From positions 1-58,450 of IMG/VR virus record IMGVR_UViG_3300046804_002328: a DNA stretch of 58,450 bases; one strand, 5' to 3'. Shown here piece after piece: positions 9,054 to 20,000 of this stretch. The translations under genes and the position numbers were made by a program. Origin of the DNA: a virus. The stretch's first letter is position 1. Each line of letters starts with the position of its first letter. The notes under the pieces were generated by a model, which was not told where the DNA came from, did no database searches, and was given only the letters and a program-made list of their open reading frames with translations.

Positions 9054-9545
9054 ATGGAAGAAAATAATTTTATTGAAGACGCACAACCAGTTGTTGCTGA
9101 ACCAGTTGCCGAACCAGTTGCTGAGTCAGTTGTTGAACCAGTTGTTGAGGCTCCTATGCCAGAGACAAAGGTAGAAGAACAAACACCAACACCAGAAGTT
9201 TCCGCATGGGAAAAATACAAAGTTACTGCAGCAGAAGAAAATAAAAATGCTGGAGTAATTACAACAGACAATATTGCACAGGGATCTAACACTGTTCAAG
9301 GTATGGGTTCTGTTGCAAATGGTGTTATTGGCGCAACACTTGTTGAAAAAACACCAGAGAAGCCTGCTGCTCCACAAAAGAAAACAGTTGCTATTCATTC
9401 TACAAAGAATGTTAGTCTGCCAGGAGTTGGCAAGGTATATCGTGGATATAACATCGTAACACCAGATCAGGCAGAAGCATGGCTTAAGAGAAGTCATATT
9501 CGTCTTGCTACATCAGAAGAAGTAGCAGAGGAGTTTGGTCGCTAA
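9054..9545 (+). CDS. Hypothetical virion-associated protein with Val/Glu/Pro repeats
   Basis: This 163-residue protein has an N-terminal repeat of PVAEPVAE-type units (residues about 11-33), encoded by degenerate GAACCAGTTGNN repeats. It also has a C-terminal 55-residue conserved-looking domain (KNVSLPGVGKVYRGYNIV, then EAWLKRSHIRLAT). The repeat region is probably disordered. The position right after the capsid gene and before the connector suggests a head decoration or head-tail joining role, but no family is recognised. It has its own promoter and a strong SD. Confidence 0.65.
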   Translation: MEENNFIEDAQPVVAEPVAEPVAESVVEPVVEAPMPETKVEEQTPTPEVSAWEKYKVTAAEENKNAGVITTDNIAQGSNTVQGMGSVANGVIGATLVEKTPEKPAAPQKKTVAIHSTKNVSLPGVGKVYRGYNIVTPDQAEAWLKRSHIRLATSEEVAEEFGR

Positions 9546-10466
9546 ATGGAAGTACTGAGAGTTCCACCCTATCCTCTAATAACTACATGGACATTACCCA
9601 TAGCAAATTATGAGTACATTGTCTATGTTGAGGATTTGGTGGATCACTCATTTGAAGAAACAAATTTATTTTCAGATGCAAATGGAACACTGGTTTATCA
9701 ATTACCATTATCAAAAGTTCAGTTCGATAGAGACTTTTTAATTAGATTTTATGATTCAGAACATGAGCATATTTTATATGAAGATAACCTAACAATTACA
9801 AGACCATATGTTAACCCATCAGATTATGGAACTACGGCATCTGAAATTAGTAAATATAAAATGTACGAACTTATTGCAAGATCAATTATCGATACATATG
9901 TTGGAGATGGATTCTATAACCATAAACTTGTTTTAAATGTTGTCGGACAAGGAACTGACTATTTGCATTTATGGCATGATTCAAACAAAGTTTTAAAAGT
10001 TTATGAAAATAATGTTTTAGTTTATGATGCAGAAGATGAAAGTAGTTATCCATATTCTTATGGAATATTGTATGATAATTCTGCAATCTATAGAGAAGAA
10101 AATGCAACGGCAACCGACGAAAGAAATAGACTTGAATATAACCCACCAAAAACTATGACTGCACACGGAGATTTGGGTTTTGCAGGTTATAAAATTGGTG
10201 ATTTCCCAAGAGGATTTGATTATACAGTAGTTATGGATGTCGGATATCGTGTTGTTCCTCCAGATGTTAGAGCAGCAACAAAAATGCTTATAGAAGATAT
10301 TGATTGTGGAAAGTTAGACTATTATAAACGATACATTAATTCATATAATACAGATCAATTTAAAATCCAGTTCGATAAGGCAATGATGTCGGGAACTGGA
10401 AATATGATTGTTGATAAAATTTTAGATAAATATCTTAAGGTCATAACTAAGCCAGGAGTTTTATAA
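9546..10466 (+). CDS. Putative head-tail connector (adaptor) protein
   Basis: This 306-residue soluble protein begins immediately after the previous stop (TAAATGG). It has beta-rich N-terminal and central parts and a C-terminal helical part (YRVVPPDVRAATKMLIEDI, then a Lys/Tyr-rich helix). The late helical segment with a VPPDVRAAT motif resembles the alpha-helical adaptor proteins that dock under the portal. Position between capsid and tail-completion genes supports this. The N-terminal half has no family I recognise, so the call rests mainly on gene order. Confidence 0.55.
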   Translation: MEVLRVPPYPLITTWTLPIANYEYIVYVEDLVDHSFEETNLFSDANGTLVYQLPLSKVQFDRDFLIRFYDSEHEHILYEDNLTITRPYVNPSDYGTTASEISKYKMYELIARSIIDTYVGDGFYNHKLVLNVVGQGTDYLHLWHDSNKVLKVYENNVLVYDAEDESSYPYSYGILYDNSAIYREENATATDERNRLEYNPPKTMTAHGDLGFAGYKIGDFPRGFDYTVVMDVGYRVVPPDVRAATKMLIEDIDCGKLDYYKRYINSYNTDQFKIQFDKAMMSGTGNMIVDKILDKYLKVITKPGVL

Positions 10467-10915
10467 TGGCTATATGCGAAACCACAGACTTCGCATTTCC
10501 TATGCAAGCAGATGTATATCATCCAATAGTTGAACAAGGACCTTACGGAAACGTTCAAAAAACTTGGGTTCTTGATAGAACAATTGCATGTTCATTTGCT
10601 CCTGCAGGTACTGCTTTTAGAGAAGAAGTTGTTCCCAATTTAAATATTACACAGGATAAAATATTAATTGGAAGAGTTAAAACTGATATTAGAATTTCTA
10701 GTTTAGATGATCGCAACTCTATAAACAATGTTATTATTACAAATATTAAAGATAATAACTGTAATGAAATATATTTAGAAACATCTGGGCCACGTTCTGG
10801 CAAGTCAACAATATTTGAAATAGCAACTCACGAACCATTTGTTGGACCTTTCGGTGGTGTTGAATATTATAAATTAATTATTCGTAGATCAGAAAATCAG
10901 GCGGTAAATATATGA
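10466..10915 (+). CDS. Putative head-closure (neck) protein
   Basis: This 149-residue beta-rich protein starts in a TAATG overlap with the preceding gene. It has a segment of the form QADVYHPIVEQGPYGNVQKTW near the N-terminus, which resembles the head-closure or stopper proteins that follow adaptors (small barrel proteins introduced by a 'polyd...G...kTW' strand). Its function would be to seal DNA in the filled head before tail joining. The call is from position and general pattern. Confidence 0.5.
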   Translation: MAICETTDFAFPMQADVYHPIVEQGPYGNVQKTWVLDRTIACSFAPAGTAFREEVVPNLNITQDKILIGRVKTDIRISSLDDRNSINNVIITNIKDNNCNEIYLETSGPRSGKSTIFEIATHEPFVGPFGGVEYYKLIIRRSENQAVNI

Positions 10916-11583
10916 AAGTAATTACTGATTCAAGAAAATTTAAACAAGAAATGAATAATATTATGGAGTATTCTTTTGGATTTTTGGAAGGAATGCAAAG
11001 AGGAAAGAGGGCATTATACTCAGCACTTGGACCACAAATTTCAGAATATGCTTCACAATTTATAGATGCAAATGCAAGAGTGGCACCACAACTTCTACAT
11101 CACGTATACGAGTGGGATAAAACAGGAAGCCCAGAGGCAAGACTTTTTGATATTAGTTTTACTATTAGCAATGTAGGACTTACATTTAAATCATCGTTTA
11201 AACAATCATCATCAATTAAGGACGGATCAAATGTTCCTTTTTATAATAAGGCAGAAATAATGGAAAAAGGAATTGCAGTTACTATTGCACCTAAAAAAGC
11301 AAATGCACTAAGATTTGAAATAGATGGAGAACCAGTATTTACAAAAAATCCTATAGTTGTAGAAAATCCAGGAGGACAGACACAAGGTCAATTTGAAAAT
11401 ACTATTAATAATTTTTTTGGTAATTACTTTAGACAATCATTTTTAAAGGCAAGTGGACTACAAGAACATTTTAAATATCCAAAAGTATATAAACAAAATA
11501 TTAGGGCTGGAAAATTACAAGGCAGATCTGCTGGTATTCGTACAGGATACCAATGGGTTGCTAGTGCAGGAGTGATTCGATAA
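10912..11583 (+). CDS. Putative neck/tail-completion protein (HK97 gp10-like position)
   Basis: This 223-residue protein overlaps the previous gene by 4 nt (ATGA). It is basic and helical at its N-terminus (residues 1-60), then beta-rich. The C-terminus contains YRTGYQWV-like residues (IRTGYQWVASAGVIR). Position between head-closure and tail-terminator genes matches the minor tail/neck component of HK97-type morphogenesis clusters. No defining motif is visible. Confidence 0.45.
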   Translation: MKVITDSRKFKQEMNNIMEYSFGFLEGMQRGKRALYSALGPQISEYASQFIDANARVAPQLLHHVYEWDKTGSPEARLFDISFTISNVGLTFKSSFKQSSSIKDGSNVPFYNKAEIMEKGIAVTIAPKKANALRFEIDGEPVFTKNPIVVENPGGQTQGQFENTINNFFGNYFRQSFLKASGLQEHFKYPKVYKQNIRAGKLQGRSAGIRTGYQWVASAGVIR

Positions 11584-12173
11584 TGGCTATATCTAATCCA
11601 ATAATTTTTATTAATGACTATTTAAGAGAAAAACTATCAGATCTTTTGCCACCAGCAAATATAGATGTAGATGTTCCATTTTTCCCAACAAGTCCATCAA
11701 CAATTGAACAATTAACACAAACTGCTGTTATAAATAATGAAGGACAATTATTTGCGGTATACGATAGAATGTTTAGATTGCGTAGAAGTCCTTTCCCACA
11801 CATTAAAGATGAACAGGCCATTTATTATTTTTATGCCTTAGATATTCCATACATGCTTGATGCTCTCCAGCATATATCAGACCTACTTGATAGGGGAGAC
11901 GAATCTGCTCAGGAACTAAATACCTGGATTAAATCTAAACTAGAAGATGATGTATATATTAAAAATAAGGGTACTACAAATGAAAAGTCATTTCTTCCAG
12001 TATATTTTCATGAAACAAACATCTACCATTTACAAGAAACTAGAGACATTATTGATTTTGGAACTGCCAGAACCTATGCAGGCAATAAGATTATAGTAAA
12101 CTACTGCTATCACAGTGTCGGTGAAAAACGTTCTGGGTCTAAAACTACATATAATGATACCCAAATAAACTAA
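11583..12173 (+). CDS. Putative tail terminator protein
   Basis: This 196-residue protein starts at an ATG overlapping the previous stop (TAATG). It has an N-terminal helix (IIFINDYLREKLSDLLPP), a central helical segment and a C-terminal strand-rich region. Its place directly before the major tail tube gene is where tail terminators (capping the tube and joining head to tail) are found. Assignment is by gene order; the sequence itself is not diagnostic. Confidence 0.45.
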   Translation: MAISNPIIFINDYLREKLSDLLPPANIDVDVPFFPTSPSTIEQLTQTAVINNEGQLFAVYDRMFRLRRSPFPHIKDEQAIYYFYALDIPYMLDALQHISDLLDRGDESAQELNTWIKSKLEDDVYIKNKGTTNEKSFLPVYFHETNIYHLQETRDIIDFGTARTYAGNKIIVNYCYHSVGEKRSGSKTTYNDTQIN

Positions 12174-12182
12174 TAAAAAGGC

Positions 12183-12190
12183 TGTATAAT
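12183..12190 (+). promoter_or_regulatory. -10 promoter element before the tail tube gene
   Basis: TGTATAAT ends at 12190. It lies within a long-loop inverted repeat (AAAAGGC 12176-12182 with GCCTTTT 12208-12214). Transcription would start near 12197, giving a leader of about 48 nt ahead of the AGAGGTG ribosome site. Confidence 0.45.
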
Positions 12191-12244
12191 TATCAATGAG
12201 GAAACACGCCTTTTAATTTCTAGAAAAATAAAGAGGTGAAATAT

Positions 12245-12868
12245 ATGGCTTATACTCGTGGTACAAGCAACAACATTATCGTTGGTGCTGCTGCCCTCTT
12301 CACATATGAAGATGGCGTTTTGCCAGAGGCTGGTGTCCTTCCAGGATATTCAGCAGGCGTATCTTACAAGACGACTCTTTCTGATGAAGAAGGGTTCCGT
12401 AACGTAGGATATACAATGAATGGTTTGGAACTTCAATTCCAGCCAGACTTTGGAGAAGTATCTGTCGATCAGGTTCTTGACGTTGCAAAGTTGTTCAAGC
12501 AAGGTATGAAGGTTAATCTTAATACTACATTTGCTGAAGCAACATTGGAAAATCTTTTGTTTGCACTTGCAAGCAAGGATAGCAATCTAACAAGCGTATC
12601 TGGTAATCCAACATTAAATCTTTCCGCAGGCGACATCGGTGAATGCCCAGTCGAACGTGGTTTGGTTGCTGTAGGACCTGGAACTGGTGATTGCGCTGCA
12701 TCTGACCAGATCGAAAGAGTTTATGTTGCATACCGTGCACTTTCAATTGAAAATGTAACCGTGTCTGCAAAGCGTGATGCTGCTTCTATGTTTGAAGTTT
12801 CATTCCGTCTTCTTCCAAATGATGCAGGTTCATATGGTAAGATCGTAGATCGTACTATCCCAGCATAA
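12245..12868 (+). CDS. Major tail tube protein
   Basis: This 207-residue protein has GC-richer, well-biased codons like the capsid gene, a sign of high expression. It opens MAYTRGTSNNIIVGAAALFTY and contains a GLELQFQPDFGEVSVDQV stretch, of the kind seen in tail tube proteins. It has an own -10 element, an AGAGGTG ribosome site 6 nt upstream of the ATG at 12245 (chosen over GTG 12236), and a strong terminator 20 nt after the stop. Its location after neck genes and before chaperones and tape measure fits the tube subunit. Confidence 0.75.
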   Translation: MAYTRGTSNNIIVGAAALFTYEDGVLPEAGVLPGYSAGVSYKTTLSDEEGFRNVGYTMNGLELQFQPDFGEVSVDQVLDVAKLFKQGMKVNLNTTFAEATLENLLFALASKDSNLTSVSGNPTLNLSAGDIGECPVERGLVAVGPGTGDCAASDQIERVYVAYRALSIENVTVSAKRDAASMFEVSFRLLPNDAGSYGKIVDRTIPA

Positions 12869-12889
12869 TACAACTTAATAATACAGGAG

Positions 12890-12914
12890 ACCCAGTCTTT
12901 ATGACTGGGTTTTT
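12890..12914 (+). terminator. Intrinsic terminator after the tail tube gene
   Basis: ACCCAGTC (12890-12897) and GACTGGGT (12903-12910) form an 8-bp perfect stem with loop TTTAT, followed by a T tract (12910-12914). Confidence 0.9.
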
Positions 12915-12920
12915 CTGTTT

Positions 12921-12929
12921 TGGTATAAT
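12921..12929 (+). promoter_or_regulatory. Extended -10 promoter with leaderless start
   Basis: TGgTATAAT ends at 12929, exactly 6 nt before the ATG at 12936, so the predicted transcription start is the A of the ATG. Confidence 0.65.
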
Positions 12930-12935
12930 GTATTT

Positions 12936-13622
12936 ATGCCAACTCAAATTTATGATAATACAATTGTGACATTAATTGATGGAACAGAACTATACATTAC
13001 TCCTTTAAAAATAAAATATTTAAAATTATTTATGCAAGAATTTGAACGGGTTAAAAAATCTAAAAATGATGATGAGGCAATAGATGCATTGGCATACTGC
13101 ACAACTATTATGATGAGGCAGTATTGTCCAGAAATAAAAACACAACAACAATTAGAGGATAGAATTGACCTTCCAACAGTATATAAAATATTAGAATATT
13201 CTGCAGGCATTAAAATAAATGAAAAATCTGAAAAACCAGTAAAAGAGCAAGCCGAAAAAAGTGGATCAACTTGGGATGACTTAGATTTGGCAGAATTAGA
13301 GTCAGAGGTTTTTCTTCTCGGTATTTGGAAAGATTATGAAGAACTAGAATCTTCAATGTCAATGCCAGAGATGACAGCAACTTTAAAAATAAAAAGAGAC
13401 TTAGATTATGAGCAAAAAAAGTTTTTGGCAGCAATGCAGGGTGTAGATTTAGATAAAGCAAGTGGTAAACAGGACGCATGGGAAGAAATGAAAGCCAGGG
13501 TATTTAGTGGTGGCAAAGCAGCAGACTCAAAAGACATATTAGCACTACAAGGACAAAATGCAACTACGGCTGGTTTTGGTATTGGTTTGGGATTAGAATA
13601 CGAAGATCTTACCCAAAAATAA
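12936..13622 (+). CDS. Tail assembly chaperone, long form
   Basis: This 228-residue protein sits between the tube and tape-measure genes, the usual place for G/GT-type tail assembly chaperones that coat the tape measure during tail building. Residues 1-90 align by eye with the next gene's product. Shared landmarks are LIDGTEL/LIDGSEL, PLKI, a central Asp-rich turn, a CPEIK/KPELS segment and DLPTVY followed by I-x6-G. Residues about 95-228 form an extra Glu/Asp/Lys-rich C-terminal region absent from the paralog. This pair looks like separate long (GT-like) and short (G-like) genes. Transcription and translation probably begin together at 12936 (leaderless). A terminator isolates it from the tube gene. 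Confidence 0.7.
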   Translation: MPTQIYDNTIVTLIDGTELYITPLKIKYLKLFMQEFERVKKSKNDDEAIDALAYCTTIMMRQYCPEIKTQQQLEDRIDLPTVYKILEYSAGIKINEKSEKPVKEQAEKSGSTWDDLDLAELESEVFLLGIWKDYEELESSMSMPEMTATLKIKRDLDYEQKKFLAAMQGVDLDKASGKQDAWEEMKARVFSGGKAADSKDILALQGQNATTAGFGIGLGLEYEDLTQK

Positions 13623-13632
13623 AGGTTGATTG

Positions 13633-13641
13633 TGGTATAAT
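13633..13641 (+). promoter_or_regulatory. Extended -10 promoter before the short chaperone
   Basis: TGgTATAAT (13633-13641) lies 26 nt before the ATG at 13668, with an AAGGAGG ribosome site between. It would allow the short chaperone and tape measure to be expressed separately from the long chaperone. Confidence 0.6.
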
Positions 13642-13667
13642 TATTTCACTTACCTTAAGGAGGAATA

Positions 13668-13991
13668 ATGGCAGAAAAGCCTACAAAAAAGACTGTAAAA
13701 CTCATCGATGGATCAGAACTTGCTGTACAACCATTAAAGATCTCATTGCTAAGACCTTTTATGAAGAAGTTTGCTGATTTAGCAACCGTTAGTGATGATA
13801 ATGATAAATCAATGGATATCTTGTTAGATTGTGTTCAGATTGCGATGAAACAATATAAACCAGAATTATCAGAAAATAAAGATGATTTAGAAAACTTACT
13901 AGATCTTCCTACAGTCTATGAAATTATTGATGCTGCAACAGGATTCCAAAATGCTGATGCAAGTACATTAATTAGTTCCATGTCTAAGTAA
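13668..13991 (+). CDS. Tail assembly chaperone, short form
   Basis: This 107-residue protein is homologous to residues 1-90 of the preceding gene: LIDGSEL, QPLKI, the Asp-rich SDDNDK turn, KPELS, then DLPTVYEIID. It lacks the long acidic tail. Its own extended -10 promoter and an AAGGAGG ribosome site suggest strong expression, as expected when the short chaperone is needed in excess over the long one. It directly precedes the tape measure gene. Confidence 0.72.
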   Translation: MAEKPTKKTVKLIDGSELAVQPLKISLLRPFMKKFADLATVSDDNDKSMDILLDCVQIAMKQYKPELSENKDDLENLLDLPTVYEIIDAATGFQNADASTLISSMSK

Positions 13992-14019
13992 AAATAAATA
14001 AAAAGAGGTGTTATGAAAA

Positions 14020-17000
14020 TTGGCAGATGTAAATTCTAATATTAATATAAATTTTAACACTGCCGATGCCTTAGCACAGTTAAGAAAATTACAGGCTGGC
14101 CTCAGCACGTTTCACCAGACTCTTGCTGAGGGTAACCTTGCTGCAGCAAATGCTCAAAAAGGTTTAAATGCTCAATTAATACAAACAATAGGTGCAACTG
14201 GAAAATTCTCTGCAAGTCAGACTAAGGTTGCATCAAGTACTTTATCTTTTACCAATGCATTAGAAAAAAATAAATTATCTCTTCGTGAATATTACAGATA
14301 CTCTATGGCTGCTGCTACAGCCAATACTACTCTTTTATCCAAGGCATTTGCACAAGAACGAGAAATTATTAATCGTGCTCGTAGAGATAGGGTAAAACTT
14401 CTTCAGTCACAATATATACAATTAAACAAAGCAAATGCTGGCTTTATTGATGCATTAAAAATAATGCCAAGGTCTTTGGCAATGGCCAATGGTAGATTTA
14501 CAGAACTTGGAACTAGAATTCAATATGCTGCACAGAGACAACAAATTTTAAATAAATTATTAATGCAAGGATCCACAAATCTCCTTAATTTTGGTAAAAA
14601 CATGCAATGGGCTGGCCGTCAGTTAATGGTTGGTTTATCTATACCAATGATGATGCTAGGTGGTTATGCATCTAAAGCATTTAGAGAATTAGAGCAAGCC
14701 ACTGTTAAGTTTAGACGTGTTTATGGTGATGCATTTACTAATGATTCAGAAGTAGAGGCAGCAGTACAAAATATTAAAATGCTTGCCAAAGAATATATTA
14801 AATATGGCGTTGCAGTTAAAGATACAATGGATATGGCATCTACTGCAGCAGCAGCAGGTTTCTCAGGTAAAGCATTAACACAGCAGGTTAATGCTGCGAC
14901 TAAACTTGCAGTTCTTGGACAAATTGATCAGCAAAAAGCACTTGAAACAACAATATCATTACAAAATGCCTTTGGGTTATCTGCAGATCAACTTGCAGAA
15001 AAGATTAACTTTTTAAATGCTGTTGAAAACCAAACAGTATTATCTATTGATGATTTAACAACTGCCATTCCTAAAGCAGCACCAGTTATTAAACAACTTG
15101 GTGGTAGTGTTGAAGATCTTGCATTCTTCCTTACAGCAATGAAAGAAGGTGGAATCAATGCAGCAGAAGGTGCCAACGCAATTAAGTCTGGCCTTGCAGC
15201 ATTAATTAATCCAACAAAACGAGCATCGGATATGCTTGCTGGATTTGGAATTAATATTAAAGGTTTGATAGAAGCCAATAAGGGCGACATTAAAGGTATA
15301 GTAGTTGGTTTTGCAAGAGCACTTGATACGCTTGATCCACTTAATCGTGCTCGTGCTATTGAACAGTTATTTGGTAAATTCCAATTTGCACGTTTATCTA
15401 CATTATTCCAAAATGTTGCAAAAGGTGGATCACAGGCATCAAGAGCATTTGATTTAGCAGGAGCATCTGTAGAAGAGTTAGCAATTTTGTCTGAACGAGA
15501 AATGAAAAAGGTTCAGGATGCAGTAGGTACAAAATTTCAGGCAGCAGTTGAACAGTTCAAACAAGACATAATGCCACTTGGCAAATCATTTTTAGAAGCA
15601 GTAACTCCTATAGTAAAGTTTTTTGGAAAGTTATTTGAAAAATTTAATAATTTAGGAGACGGAACCAAAAAAGTTATAACAATTATTGCAGGTTTGGTTG
15701 CTGGTTTAGGTCCAGTTTTATTAATGACATTCGGTCTTCTTGCAAATGGTTTGGCCAATTTAATTAAATTATTTGCAACAATTAGAGGTGGAATTGCTAA
15801 ACTTAATGGACAAACAAATGTTTTAGGTGCTGGTTTTAATTATGTAACACAAGAACAAATTGATCAACAGGCATCAGCACAAGCATTACATAATACACAT
15901 ACAAAACTAACAGAAGTTTTTAACGTTGAAAAAGTTGCAGCAATTCAATTAGCAGAAGCCTATATGCAATTAAGTAGTCAAATGAGAGCAATGGCACAAC
16001 AAAATCCAGGTCTATTTGTTGGGGGGATGGGTGGAACAGTTAAGGCTGTTAAAAATTTACCTCCGATTCCAAAAGTTAAAAAGTTTGCAGATGGAATAGT
16101 TAGTGTTCCAGGACCAAAGGGTGCTGGCGATGTTGTTCCAGCAATGGTTTCTCCAGGTGAGGCAATTATTCCTACCAAGACTTCTGAAAAATATCGTGGA
16201 CTCATTACTGCAATGTTTAATGATAATGTTCCAGGATTTGCAACTGGAAGATTACCATGGGGTTCAAATCATCCAATTAAACAGTCTGGCGCTGTGGATA
16301 TCGGTATGCCAAAGCGTTTTGCAGAAACAACACAATCAAGAGAAATTGCTGCAAGAATAGATGCTGCAGTTAGATCTGGAAAATTTTCTAAAATGCCTCC
16401 GACAGATTTTGGTACATTGCTACAACCATTCTCTGGCAGAAGTTTTCCAATTCGTGGAGTAGGTGGAGTATATAGAAAGCCAGATGGAAAACTTGTAGTT
16501 GTTAAGCCAACTATGGATGAGAAAACTGCTTTAGCAGAAGTTCGTGCTACAGAAATAGCAAGAGAAGTTCATGGCTTGACATCTCCAAAACAAGAAATTA
16601 GAACAATGATTGATCCAACAGATTCAACTGGTCAGAGAAAATTAATTGTTTTAGAATCACCATATGATCCAAAAATTGCAGCAGCAACTGGTAAATTTAC
16701 AAAGAGAGACATGATTAAACAGTTGGTTGCATCAACTTTAAGAGCAGATAAAGATTTACAACAAGCAAACATATCTGGAAATATATTGGCAGATGTTGGT
16801 ACTGCTGGTGTATTTGCAAGGGCTTCTGGCTTTAGAGATTATGCAAGTAATCTTCCAGGAATGGGAGAAATGGGATTAATAAACCTACTCGGTGTCAAGG
16901 GTGGCGCTAAAAAGTTTTTTGCACAAGAAACATCTTCTATAGCATCAGGCATGACTGCAAAGCAATATGAAGATGCCATATTAAAAGAAATTAATTCTGA

Positions 17001-20000
17001 TTTACCAAAATTAAGAAAATTAATAGATAAATGGAATCTAAATCCAGTTGAAAAGCAAGCATATGAGGCAATGTATCAAAGACTTGAAGAAGGCAAAAAG
17101 GTAGACTGGAAAAAATTACACTCTGTTCATATTGCTGCTGGAAATGTTACTAAAAAATATTCAGATGGTATAGATCCATCTCCTAACGAAAAAGTAATGA
17201 AAGAAGCAATATCTAGATATATGCTTGAGGGTAATCAATCAGATAAGATATTAGCAAATTTAAAAGGAGAGTTTGATACAAAATTTATAAATAAATTAAA
17301 TAAATTAAAAAATATAGATCCAGAAAGAGCAGCGCTAATACAACAAGCGTGGCATGGTGGTGGAAAGTATAAGCAAGGAAGACAATCTCAGTTCCATCAT
17401 GTATTAAAAGATATGGTTCCCATTAAAGTTGGCGAAGAAACCCTTTATATTTCTAAAACAGATTTTAATAAATTTGCATCGGATCCAGAAAAACAACTTA
17501 AATATGCAAGATCAAAAGATTATATAATTGATCGTGGTCTTTATAGAATGGGACTTGCTCCAGATCAAACTGGCAGATTTGTAGGTGGAGGAGATTTAAC
17601 AAAGTCACGAGCATTAAGTGCAAAACATTTTGCTTTTGATTTACAAACATCTAATAAATCAGCAGGTGGCGGAAGAGGATTATTATCTAAAACTGTTAGA
17701 AAAATTGCAGATGATCAAAGAAAAATATTTCAAGCATCAATGGGAGATCCATTAAAGACTACTGCAGGACAGATATTAAAGGATGCAAAATATTCTCCTG
17801 AAGATATTAAATATTTATTAAGACCAGAACTTTCTCACCTAGAAGGACATCAGTTGGGAGAAAGACAAGGTTCACAATCAATGAAAACTGGCTACGGTAT
17901 GTATGATGCCAGACTTGTAAATAATTTCATGAATTCTAAAAAACGACATAGCAAACTTCTTCAATGGAATGAAGATGAATATTCAAAACTAGCAAGTGGC
18001 AAAAAGGGATATCCATTTTTAAGTCCAGAACAAATAGATGAATATAAAAAGGCAGCAACCTTTATGTCTCTTGAAAGGCATCCAGTTAATGCCATAGAAA
18101 GAGAATTAGTTGCTAAAGCAGTAGAGTTAGATATTTTAGCATTAAATGCTAAAGAAAAAGGAATTAAGGTTCCAGGTACTACACAGAGTCCTTCAGCAAA
18201 CTTACGAGCACTTAAAGCAATACTTGATCCAAATAGTAAAATTAAACCAAGTAGTTTAATGGATCTTCAGGCTTTAGAATCAGGAAAGGTATTGGTTCAA
18301 CCAGGAGAAATTCAAGTTAATAATCAAACTGGAAAAATTTCTATAGTTCGTGGAGGAATGACTGCCCCAACTGGATCTGTAAGGATTGGCGGAAGTCAAG
18401 CAGATAAAATTATTGGCGATGAAAAAAAGAATACATATTATTCAAAAAAATCATTTATGCCTCAATCAACATCAAGAAGTTTGGCATTTTATGGAAGAGA
18501 AACTGGAACACCAGGTGCAATTGATAGATTAAGTAATAATGCTAGAGGCAGAATTACAAATGCAATAAGAGAGCAAGAAAGATTATTAAAACAACAAAAT
18601 AAATATACAAAAGAACAAATTGATTCTGCAATGAAATCATATAGAAGAAAATTGGTCGCTGATGAACAGGCAAAAGCAATTTCTTATAGACAGCAACAAA
18701 TAGCAAGAGAAGAAATAAGACAACAGCAAAGTAAAGTATTAAACGATAAACAGGCAGCATTGGCTGCAAAACAACAGCAAAAAGAAACTGTAAAACAAAA
18801 TAGAATGATGCGTCAAGAAAAGATTGGCAGATTTTCTGGTGGAACATCTATGGTTCTTGGAACTGCTGGAATGGCAGCAATGATGAGCGGTCATACTGGA
18901 GTTGGTGCAGCATTAACTGGAGCCTCTGCAATTGCTGGAATGGCACCTATGTTTGCTGGTATGGGTCCAATAGGAATTGGAGTAACAGCAGTTGCTGCAC
19001 TTGCTGGCGGTATGTATATGTTAGATCGTGCTGCCAAAAAGGCTGCAGAATCACAATCAAACTATATAGATTCTATTACCGCTACAACTAGTAAGATGGC
19101 ACAAATTGGAGAAATAACAAATAAAGTTGGTGCTTCTGAAATAATGGCAAGAAGAAGACTTGGAACTGTTTCAGATAAGTATACAACTGGATTTGAAAGA
19201 GGAAAACAACAATTTGGTACAACATTTTTAGATAGCAGTGTCGGCAAAGATATGTTAAAAACACTTACGGATAACTTACAAAAGTCAGGTACCGTTGCTG
19301 TAAAAAATATAGCAGCAGAACTTTCTGCTTATATTTCTGACGGTATTTTAACTGCTGAACAAGCACACAGTATTGCTCGTGCAATAGGAATTAATTTACA
19401 AGATATGACTCTTGCAATGAATATTAGTGCACAGGTAACAGATCTTGTTGGACCTAATGGAGAAAACTTAGTCAATAATCCATTACAAACAAGACTCAAC
19501 ATAGTTAATGCATCAATGTCTAATGCAGGTCTTATTCAATCTCAATTGGATAAAGAAAAGGCATCTGGAACTCCTTTTAGCAAAGAGGCAAGAAATTATA
19601 GAGCACAGCAGGCAGCATTGGGTGTTCAAGGATTAGAAATTAATCAAGCACAACTTGATTCTTATAATTTATATTATGAAAAACAAATTAAATCTTTGGA
19701 AACTCAAAAAGCAATTACTACAGACAAGCAAAAACAAAAAGATCTTGATACACAGATTAAAACACTTCAAGATGAACAACTTGCGGGTCAGGGAAAGTTT
19801 GCTGAAAATTCAAAGAAAATATTAGAGGATCAACTTAATGCATTTAAAGATGCACAAAAGTATGGTGGTCAAGTAGAGTCGGCATTTTTTAATTCTCTTA
19901 AAAATCAAGTAAAAACTAAATATAAAGGAACAGCACAAGAAGGATTTGTAGATTCACTATTAAAACAAACTGCTGAATTAAAGAGCAAAACACTAGAGGT

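Noticed and set aside
12176-12214. Inverted repeat AAAAGGC/GCCTTTT as a terminator
   Set aside because: The loop is 25 nt, contains the -10 box of the tail tube gene and is not followed by a proper T tract.
13250-13285. AAAAAAG run in the long chaperone gene that could direct a -1 frameshift and a quick stop, giving a 114-aa short form
   Set aside because: The run is not in the phase needed for a canonical A AAA AAG slip (codons read GAA AAA AGT), and a separate short paralog already exists.
14013-14039. ATG at 14013 as tape measure start
   Set aside because: It opens an 8-codon frame only and is just 2 nt from the SD; TTG 14020 is in frame with the tape measure and better spaced.
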